Positions 57,031 through 64,000 of a DNA stretch of 64,000 nt are shown here, piece by piece. Source of the DNA: Cryphonectria parasitica EP155 (taxonomy: Eukaryota; Ascomycota; Sordariomycetes; Diaporthales; Cryphonectriaceae); contig NW_024468909.1 in the NCBI RefSeq assembly GCF_011745365.1, positions 5,208,001-5,272,000 of the forward strand, in the 5' to 3' direction. A program made the position numbers and the translations under genes. A model generated the notes under the pieces. The model was given only the letters and a program-made list of their open reading frames with translations. It made no database searches and was not told where the DNA came from. The number at the start of each line of letters is the position of its first letter. Within the stretch, counting starts at the first letter, position 1.

Positions 57031-58016
57031 ACAAGCGGGGGTGTGCTCGAGCAGTAGCTCGTCTGCACCAATGCGGAAGGCCGTTCCTTGTCGACAAGAA
57101 GCGTCCAGCCAATGACATCATGTGAAAACGAGAATCGTTTCTGCGGGTGGCCATGTCGATCTCGAGGCATTTTGGGCGTGGGTGGTAGTGATGGGGCTGG
57201 TGCCGTTTTGCCTTTGTGCCCTTCCCCTTCACGTATCACTCACCGAAAAGATATATCCTCAGGAGGGGAGAAGAACTACGAGGCCTGGTTGTGGGACGCT
57301 GAGATGTCCTCGCCCTTCTCTCACATTCGATCCCTGGGTTAACATGAGCTGAAAAGGTCTCTCTCACTTGTGTGGCGGCACGACACAAAAAGATTTTGTG
57401 CCATTGATTGTTGGAAGGGGGGTACAAAGGACCCTTGGGGAGGCGACGGGGGGGGCCTTCCGCAGCTGTGGCCAATAGATGGACATGAGACCATGACCCA
57501 GGGCCCTCATCACTGATTTTCAGGGTCCCCTCTCTCTCATCCCCCCGGTGGCCATTGTCCTTTTCCCAGCAAGACCCTTGGAACGGCCGTGCACATCAGA
57601 CCCTTTGCCGTCCTAGCGTTGCTGCGAGGATGTTGGCCCAGCCCATGTACGCTTTGCCAAAGCTGCATCACGCCGACCACTCTCGAGCCGGGAGCGGACA
57701 CGGCTACATCACCCAGTCCTGCAGGGTGGCGGCGATCACCATCCCACCCGCCGCACCTTTACGCCATACCCTGCCCCTAGTGCGTGAGGCACCTTCACGC
57801 ATACGGCAAAACTGAGGCGAGGATCCTGTAGGCAACCTGCAGACCAGAGGCGGGTGACGGGAGAGGTAGGAGCGCTAACAGGTCTTGGCCCACAACCATG
57901 ATGAAGGGTTCTCAGGGTCCAGGACGTACAGTCGTCACACAAGGTTCTACCCAGCTCTCTCTCGCGTCACCTCTGCCTTTCATACCTCTGGCAGAAGTCA
58001 GCCTGCTCATTTTAAG

Positions 58017-58025
58017 TTTATAAAG
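58017..58025 (+). promoter_or_regulatory. TATA-like box upstream of the gene at 58237
   Basis: TTTATAAAG, 212 bases before the ATG, followed by a CT/CA-rich leader (58120-58230) typical of well-expressed fungal genes. Confidence 0.45.
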
Positions 58026-58236
58026 ACCCAGGAAGTCCACAACATCTTTCCTGTTCTGGAGTTTGCTCTTCATCTTCATCGGAATCACAACACCTCAGCA
58101 AACAGCCTTGCATCCAAAACCTCATCAAACTACTTCAACCTTTTTCTCCTTCACAACCAATTTGTCTGTTCTCGACTGACAAATCCCTCGACACTTTCCC
58201 AACACACTTTCCCACAACACACGCCACAAAATCTAT

Positions 58237-58485
58237 ATGCCTCTCTTCGCCGACAGCATGTCGTCCTCTCAGGATTCTTTTTCCATCTCTCACTCGCCAC
58301 CACCACCATCAGACCTTGGTTCCTACATGCGCTCCATGCACCAGCACACCAAGAGACAAATTGAAGCCATGTCGCGCTCTCAAGAGCGCCGATCACGCAA
58401 CACGGGCTCTCGCGGAACCCCATCAATGCCCAACGGTGTGGGTCACTCGAGTTCCTCCAACACGGACGAGTACCTGCACTCTTGA
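58237..58485 (+). CDS. small Ser-rich protein, unknown function
   Basis: One exon of 82 residues. An internal ATG at 58258 (MSSSQDSFSI) could also be the start. Features are a Ser-rich head, a Pro run (HSPPPPSDLG), a basic central block YMRSMHQHTKRQIEAMSRS, and a Ser/Asn/Gly-rich tail ending DEYLHS. No membrane span or signal peptide is seen. The central MHQHTKRQ block gives an impression of conservation among short uncharacterised fungal proteins, but I cannot name a family. The clear TATA-like box and long CA-rich leader support a real gene. Confidence 0.55.
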   Translation: MPLFADSMSSSQDSFSISHSPPPPSDLGSYMRSMHQHTKRQIEAMSRSQERRSRNTGSRGTPSMPNGVGHSSSSNTDEYLHS

Positions 58486-60081
58486 ACTCAATCAGCCCAC
58501 CAAGTGTATCAAACAAATCATTTATTTGTTACGGCTTCGGCCGGCAACGGCGGCACTGTAACAACAACACCTCTACACCAACTCGGAACATGAAAACAAC
58601 AAATCCACACACATGAAGCATACGCATGATGAAAGGTAGACGGGATACCGCCAACCCCGCCTGCCCATCATTTTCAGAGTTTGGGAAAGCATATGAACAT
58701 CCCACACCATCAAGCCCTCCGATGGGGCAACGAGTGGGGTAAGCTGCTTCTGCTTCATGCTCGGCAGTGGTGCTACTACTACTATTCACTATCGCTCCCC
58801 TGACTACGACAGGGGCCCAAGAGAGGCTCCTCTCCACAGCGCTGGGGAAGTAGGTGTAGAGGGTGCAAGCAGGGTTGACTCATGATGTGTACTTTTTAAG
58901 AGAGAAGCGAAAAATCATGGTTACGAAGTGTTTCTATCATTGCGAGGAAGGAGTCTAGGCTTGTGAAATTAGTTGGGGCATGGCATCTGGATACATATAC
59001 GGTTACAGATGTGGAAGCGTATCTACACGCTTTTCGTGACGAATTTACTTCTGTATCACTTTCAATGAACGTTCCTCACTATGCTTGTGATATGTTTTGG
59101 TTGTGGATCTGTTCACGGTGATATAGGATTGGATCAAATATACTTTCGTGTATACTGCATATGTGATGTATGACACTACACAAATCCAACATACACAACA
59201 TTGGAGAGGTCCTCTCAACCAGCTTCTTCGGGAGCACTTGCGAGGTCTGGGGGGAAGTGAAGCTTTCGTGACTTGAGACCTGTTGGAAAGGATGTAACGA
59301 CAGCAACGAGTCCTTGGAAGAACTGAGTCAGGCCAGGAGACAGGGAGGGAGGGGGGCGACGAAAGCAGGATTTTGTGGTGGGACAGTTGGGCGCGGGACC
59401 ACTGCCATGGTTGTCACCCAACAGGTTTTGTGTAGCTACCTCAAGAGACGTACTCTTGGTACCATAGTACTGTACAGTAGCAGCGGGACTACGCAGGGAT
59501 TGCGTGAGCGGGTGGTATGTAGTACTACGATAAGTAGGTACAGTAAATCACCTGTGAGAAGGCCTGCCATGTCACTTTGTTTGAAATCCATAGATGTCTC
59601 TTATACATATAAGTATAAGGCGCTTATCGAGTCTTTCTTCACTTACTGTATGTGATGAGTAGTGGTTTGAGACTGCCCAGCGCGGTCCCGTCTTTGGCAT
59701 GAGAATTGATTTTCCGAGGTGAGATCTGATGTCTGGACGCTCCGCCCCTCCCGGCCCGCCTGGATGTATCACATCCAACCTCTCAAGGCAGGGGTGGAGA
59801 ACAAGCCACCAGCTTAACTCGTCCAAGATGTTGCCTAGTAACGTGGCTTGGCGGGTGAAGGAACAAGATGGGAACAGAGAAATGTTGGACCAGCCCTGCG
59901 ACCTCAACGGGTTCATGTATGAGTGCGAAAATGCTATGTCATATTGATCATGGTCTGCTATATCTATATTTCGAGAATCAGTGGTGAAAATGTCTCTCTA
60001 TCGCTGCGCAATGGACGGCTGTCTCAACACATTGCGCATGCATGGTCTGCGGAGAAAGTTTCGAACTTCTGGAAAGTGAAC
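58486..60081. other. intergenic, 1.6 kb
   Basis: A TAC/GTA patch lies at 59458-59545. No supported gene or RNA. Confidence 0.5.
59458..59545. repeat. patch of short palindromic TAC/GTA motifs
   Basis: Contains GGTACCATAGTACTGTACAG, then GTAGTACTACG and AGGTACAGTA further on. This is the clearest copy of the motif. Confidence 0.5.
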
Positions 60082-60981
60082 CTATTTCTTCTTGATGCCG
60101 GGGAGCAGAACTTCCTTCTTCTTTTTCACCTGGCGCTTGAAGGTGGGCGCAGGCGTAGTGTTGTCCTCTTCTGCTTTCCTCTTGACACTGGGGGCTGGGG
60201 CTATCTCCTCCACCACCTGTTTTCTCGGCGGCGGCGGCGGCGGCGGTGGTGGAGGCATCGACGTCCTCACCGAACCACTGCTCGAAGGCGTGGTGCCGTC
60301 CTCGTCTCCGTCCTCGAGCACCTCCTCGGTGATGGCCTCCTCCAGCAGGCCTTGTGCCCTGGCCCACGCAGCGGCATCCTCCTCATCCTCCTTGGTTTTC
60401 TGCTCGTCCTTCACGACAGCCTCTGGGCCCAGCAGGCCATCACCGTGGGCCCTCTCGAGCCGGGCATTCCTTGTGCGAATCTCATCCAGGGCATCGGCGA
60501 CGGCCATCTCCCTCTTAGCGTCGACGGTCTTGGCCTCAAGCTGCTCCATGGCGCTGCGCTCCTCGGCCTCCTCCTCCTCGCGCTCCAGGCGGTCGAGACG
60601 CTGCTCGTCCGTCTCATCTTCGTCGACGCCGCGACGCCACGGCTCGGTGCTTCGCTTGGCGCCGCGCTCGCATGTGTAGTCCTGGTTCTTAGGGTCCGTC
60701 TTGAAAGTGATCTCGCTCGAGCAGCGCGTGCAGCGGATGTAGAAGCGGTAGATCTGCACGCCCAGATACCGCTCGTCCTCAGGCGTCTCCTTGCGCGCGT
60801 TGAACTTGCGGCCCTTGTAGATATACTCGCCGCACGAGGTGCACTTCATCGAGAAGGGCGCCATGAGCCGCACCGGTTGGACGCGGGGGCCTGTGGGCTT
60901 GGGGCCTTTCTTCTTGCGCGTAAGCTGCGCCGGGTCGAAGTCGGGCGGGTAGTATTTGGTAAGGACCTTGCGTTCGGACAT
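60082..60981 (-). CDS. YJU2: splicing factor Yju2 (CWC16 family)
   Basis: Spliceosome protein that joins with the NineTeen complex and promotes the first splicing step in the nucleus. One exon of 299 residues; the ATG at 60981 gives the standard start MSERKVLTKYYPPDFDP. Two CxxC pairs (C47/C50 in CTSC, C84/C87 in CTRC) form the zinc site. Family blocks include MAPFSMKC, YIYKGRKFNARKE, YRFYIRCTRC and ITFKTDPKNQDYTCERGA. A long Glu-rich helix follows (about 120-165). The tail has a Pro run (SMPPPPPPPPPP) and Lys clusters ending LLPGIKKK, which may aid nuclear import. Length and order match fungal Yju2/Cwf16. The tail is variable in the family, so its repeats are not alarming. Confidence 0.95.
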   Translation of the reverse strand: MSERKVLTKYYPPDFDPAQLTRKKKGPKPTGPRVQPVRLMAPFSMKCTSCGEYIYKGRKFNARKETPEDERYLGVQIYRFYIRCTRCSSEITFKTDPKNQDYTCERGAKRSTEPWRRGVDEDETDEQRLDRLEREEEEAEERSAMEQLEAKTVDAKREMAVADALDEIRTRNARLERAHGDGLLGPEAVVKDEQKTKEDEEDAAAWARAQGLLEEAITEEVLEDGDEDGTTPSSSGSVRTSMPPPPPPPPPPRKQVVEEIAPAPSVKRKAEEDNTTPAPTFKRQVKKKKEVLLPGIKKK

Positions 60982-62727
60982 CTTGACGGTCTATGAGGGG
61001 TGGAGTGAGAGAACGAAGTGGGAGGGGAGGTGGCGGAGGAGGAGGAGGAGGAGGAGGAGGGGGATGTAGTTGTGGTAGAAGTGGTTGGTGGGTGAGGAAC
61101 GGCGGAGGTAGTAGATATGAACTTGTTGCCTTTGTGGTGTGAGGGGCGGCAAGGTGGAGGTTGCACAAGTTGTAAGACGGGGCGTGGGTGGCGACTGATG
61201 TAGATTCTTGAATGCGGGAGAACGGGAGCAGACGTGAAGTCGTCTGCCTTCTACGGTACTGAGTCCGTGAGTGATCTTTGGTAGTCTGGAGGGAAACTAG
61301 CGCGGGTGCACTGGGCAGGGGTGACGTCCCTAGCCCAAGGGTCACGATGATTGAGGCGATAAGCAGGAAGCGATAAGAAAGGCGGTCAAGATCTGGATGA
61401 GAGTGGCAGAATTATTCCTAGCTTCAAAATTTCCCCATCGCGCGATATCGCTTCCTTGTTTTCTTCCTCTTCTCTTCAAACATTTCAGACCACATACTCA
61501 AATCACCGCCAGCATTGCAACCACCTCCACATTACTGGCAGTTCCGAATCCGTGGTCGAGAGTAAAACAAGAAAAGTGTCCTAAAACCGTCATCACGAGG
61601 GCCCCTAATTTGCGTGGCATTCCCAGGATGCGATGACGACCTGATGACACAGACATTACGACATTACGTGCCTCGTCTGCTGAGTGAGCTGTTCTGCTGG
61701 ATTGGTGAGGATGATATCTGCGTCAAGGTTGGAGGGTAGCAAGGTGTAAGTGATGCTGCCTCTTCTTTTTTCCTTCGTGCAATGGGGGAAAACCTGCCAT
61801 GATGTACCATTCCATCATCTGGTAAGCTGAAGCGCCCAGCCTGTCTGTTCCATGTGGGACAGACGTGGTTGGGCTTGACGAGACAATCTTTTGGCAATCA
61901 ACACTTTTCTGAGCAGGACCACCATCTCTGGATCCGCCAACTTCCATATCACCTCCAGCAAGATGGAGGCTAATTATAATGGATAGTTTCCCCTCGTTCG
62001 TAAGCTTCCTCTGATTAGCTTTGACGATCGTCTACCACGTTCTTATGGGCGTCACTTGCAGAGCTCAAATATAAGCAATCCCTGAGATTTCTACCTAAGA
62101 TCCAGACAACTTCGTGGACTGCCTCAAGTCTCGATTGTAGACGTGACTTTTATGACATGGTTTCTTCTGGAAAACCAGAAAAATATATATTTACCTGCAA
62201 ATCATCAAAATGATTTAGGCCGGTATAATGATAATCCCCATGTCATGATTTGCAAGTAGATTTTACCCCCCCCCCCCCCACCTCGTTCCCGACATCGCGG
62301 GACGGCGGGGCGGACAGCAGTTCATGACTCTCTGGACACAAGCAGTTAGAAAGCACGTCTTGCAAACGGCAATTGACCTCGTGCTTTCTGATCTACTGTA
62401 CTTTTATCAACTACCTTTCCTTATCTTCTCATGCTGAGTTCTTGGCCAAGGCGTAACTGAGTGTACAAACACCACATGCACAGTTTGCGCTCAACAATTT
62501 TCTCTGCTTCTTTCTTCTACGCCGCTCGTCTTTGAACCGCCCAACAAATTCCACCAGTGGATCAGCAGCTCTTGTCAAGCCCTCCCAGTTTTGTCGAGAT
62601 TTCCCACCACTGGTGGTCTCTTGGCTGAGCGTTGCGAACCTCTACGTACGACCTTTGTTGCCACTGCTTTCGCTGGCGTTGACCCCCTCCGATCGTTAGG
62701 TGCACCGCTGCAGCCCGCTCGCTCAGG
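60982..62727. other. divergent intergenic region
   Basis: Promoters of Yju2 (-) and MTHFR (+) should lie here. A (GGA)n-rich stretch (61018-61065) is close to the Yju2 start. A 14-C run is at 62266-62279. No supported gene. Confidence 0.5.
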
Positions 62728-64000
62728 ATGGACAAAATCACCGACAAGATCGCGGCTCTGCCGCCCGACGCCAGCTACTTCTCGCTCGAGTTTTTCCCCC
62801 CGAAGACGGCCATGGGCTTTGCCAACCTGCGATCGCGTCTTGAACGCATGGCACGCGCCCTCAAACCCACCTTCGTCAACGTCACCTGGGGCGCCGGCGG
62901 CTCCACCGAAGACAAGTCCCTCGAGCTCGCCGAGATCTGCCAGCGCGAGCTGGGCCTGACGACATGCCTGCACCTGACTTGCACCAACATGAGCCGCCGC
63001 CAGATCGACAAGGCTCTCGAGGATGCCAAGGCACTGGGCATCAGGAACATACTGGCGCTGCGAGGTGACCCCCCGCGCAGGGCCGAGTACAAGGACGAGA
63101 ACGAAGAGGCGGACCTGGACGGGTCTGAGGAGTTCAACTGGGCGGCAGACCTGGTCAAGTACATACGGCGAAATCATGGCGATTACTTCTGCATCGGTGT
63201 GGCTGCGTACCCTGAGGGGCATGCGGACGAGAGCCATCCCCTGGGCCAGAGCATGGACCACGACCTACCCTACCTCGTGGAGAAGGCTCAGGCCGGGGCA
63301 GATTTTATTATGACGCAACTCTTCTTCGACATCAAGGCCTACGACGACTTCGAGAGGACACTGCGAGAGCATCCCAGCGGCGCGTTCAAGAACATCATCA
63401 TCATCCCTGGCCTGATGCCCATTCAGAACTATCAGATGATCAAGCGGACGACAAAGCTGAGCCATGCCAGGATACCAGAGGATTTGATGGCGCGGCTGGA
63501 CGAGGTGAGGAAGGACGACGAGAAAGTCAAGCAGGTCGGTGTCGACATTCTCAGCGAGCTGGTTGAGCAGGTCCGCGAGATCAAGAGCAGGACGCCAGGA
63601 CCCAAGGGGTTCCATTTCTACACCCTAAACCTGGAGAAGGCCGTCTCCTTCATACTCGAGCGCACAGGCCTGCTACCGGCTGACTCTGACGACGACGAGG
63701 AGGCCGTGGCTGACGATCTTGGTCTCCCTCTTGCGGCCCCCAGGATTGCCATCAACGGGTCCGTCTCCAGTCATTCACAAGACCACCACCTCGCCCCTGC
63801 CGGAGGGCCATCGTCCCGCAGACAGTCACACGTATCTTCTGAGCCCCGAAACCGCGTCATCGTCTCTGGTCAGCGCACGCCTTCCAACCCAGAATACGAG
63901 GCCACGCAACTGGAGGCGTCCCGGCCCTACGAACCCGTTCAGAGCCGGGCTAACACGCTGGCTATCTCGGAAGGAGAGGGTGTGCTAGGCCGTGAGGCTA
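62728..64000 (+). CDS. MET12: methylenetetrahydrofolate reductase, cut by the window edge
   Basis: Reduces 5,10-methylene- to 5-methyl-tetrahydrofolate using FAD, feeding methionine synthesis. The ATG at 62728 opens 424 codons with no intron up to the edge. The catalytic FAD domain is complete: SLEFFPPKT, FVNVTWGAGG, CLHLTCTNM, NILALRGDPP, GVAAYPEGH, FIMTQLFFD, IIPGLMPI and FHFYTLNLEKAV (about residues 15-315). A variable Ser-rich linker follows, then NRVIVSGQ and ANTLAISEGEGVLGREA. The C-terminal regulatory domain lies beyond the window. VTWGAGG and SLEFFPPKT resemble the Met12 more than the Met13 branch of the two fungal enzymes; that choice is inference. Confidence 0.93.
   Translation, partial: MDKITDKIAALPPDASYFSLEFFPPKTAMGFANLRSRLERMARALKPTFVNVTWGAGGSTEDKSLELAEICQRELGLTTCLHLTCTNMSRRQIDKALEDAKALGIRNILALRGDPPRRAEYKDENEEADLDGSEEFNWAADLVKYIRRNHGDYFCIGVAAYPEGHADESHPLGQSMDHDLPYLVEKAQAGADFIMTQLFFDIKAYDDFERTLREHPSGAFKNIIIIPGLMPIQNYQMIKRTTKLSHARIPEDLMARLDEVRKDDEKVKQVGVDILSELVEQVREIKSRTPGPKGFHFYTLNLEKAVSFILERTGLLPADSDDDEEAVADDLGLPLAAPRIAINGSVSSHSQDHHLAPAGGPSSRRQSHVSSEPRNRVIVSGQRTPSNPEYEATQLEASRPYEPVQSRANTLAISEGEGVLGREA

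Larger units (their letters stand above)
52985..58236. other. gene-poor stretch of 5.3 kb
   Basis: No confident gene. It has a 27-A run (54649-54675), an 11-G run (55441-55451), a 12-C run (56154-56165), a TAC/GTA patch near 57011 and a decayed-looking coding trace on the minus strand (55266-56153, separate entry). 57950-58236 is promoter and leader of the small gene at 58237. Confidence 0.45.

Noticed and set aside
1..64000. Secondary-metabolite cluster, CRISPR array, 5S rRNA or intact transposon
   Set aside because: No synthase, transposase or reverse transcriptase frame, no regular spaced repeats and no 5S-like core were found. CRISPR is not expected in a fungus.

Overview
This 64 kb window is nuclear DNA of a filamentous ascomycete, most likely a Sordariomycete (inference from gene content). 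Most genes have short GT-AG introns of about 50-150 bases. Coding DNA is GC-rich at third positions and intergenic DNA is pyrimidine-rich. Families such as Zn2Cys6 regulators, a DSC-type ubiquitin ligase and mitochondrial EF-Tu with a presequence all point to fungi. There are no operons and no ribosome binding sites. About twenty protein genes and one tRNA gene can be supported. Gene structures were built by hand from reading frames, splice sites and family knowledge.

Layout, left to right. 1-9.3 kb is gene-poor: it holds a five-exon MFS transporter (3.0-5.0 kb) and a doubtful two-exon fragment (1.8 kb). 9.7-17 kb has three proteins of unknown function: a small tail-anchored-like membrane protein, a membrane protein on the minus strand, and a secreted protein with Kex2 sites. 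17.9-31.3 kb is the densest part: NAD kinase (-), an alpha/beta hydrolase (+), an unusual tRNA-Lys(CUU) (+), mitochondrial EF-Tu (+), ribosomal protein S29 (-), a two-thioredoxin-domain protein disulfide isomerase (+), HSBP1 (-) and the DSC/Tul1-type RING ubiquitin ligase (+). 32.3-41.8 kb has a class B J-protein (+), a HAD hydrolase (+), the initiator-tRNA ribosylphosphate transferase Rit1 (-) and a charged disordered protein (+). 47-53 kb has a Zn2Cys6 regulator and an amidohydrolase-type decarboxylase. 58-64 kb has a small Ser-rich protein (+), the splicing factor Yju2 (-) and methylenetetrahydrofolate reductase (+), which runs off the right edge. The blocks 42-47 kb and 53-58 kb are nearly gene-free.

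Most genes are housekeeping: protein folding (PDI, J-protein, HSBP1), translation (EF-Tu, S29, tRNA-Lys, Rit1), cofactors (NAD kinase, MTHFR), splicing (Yju2) and protein quality control (Dsc1). I see no secondary-metabolite cluster, virus or intact transposon.

The most interesting item is the tRNA-Lys(CUU) gene at 21784-21933. It has the expected intron after position 37 and also a 58-base insertion at the T-stem/T-loop border. That insertion looks like a spliceosomal intron (GTATGT start, TTAAC branch-like site, CAG end), and its exact removal restores a perfect T arm. Other points of note are a recurring TACCATAGTAC-like palindromic intergenic motif, many long C/G homopolymers, very small coding exons in EF-Tu, S29 and Rit1, and an upstream ORF overlapping the start of the Zn2Cys6 gene.
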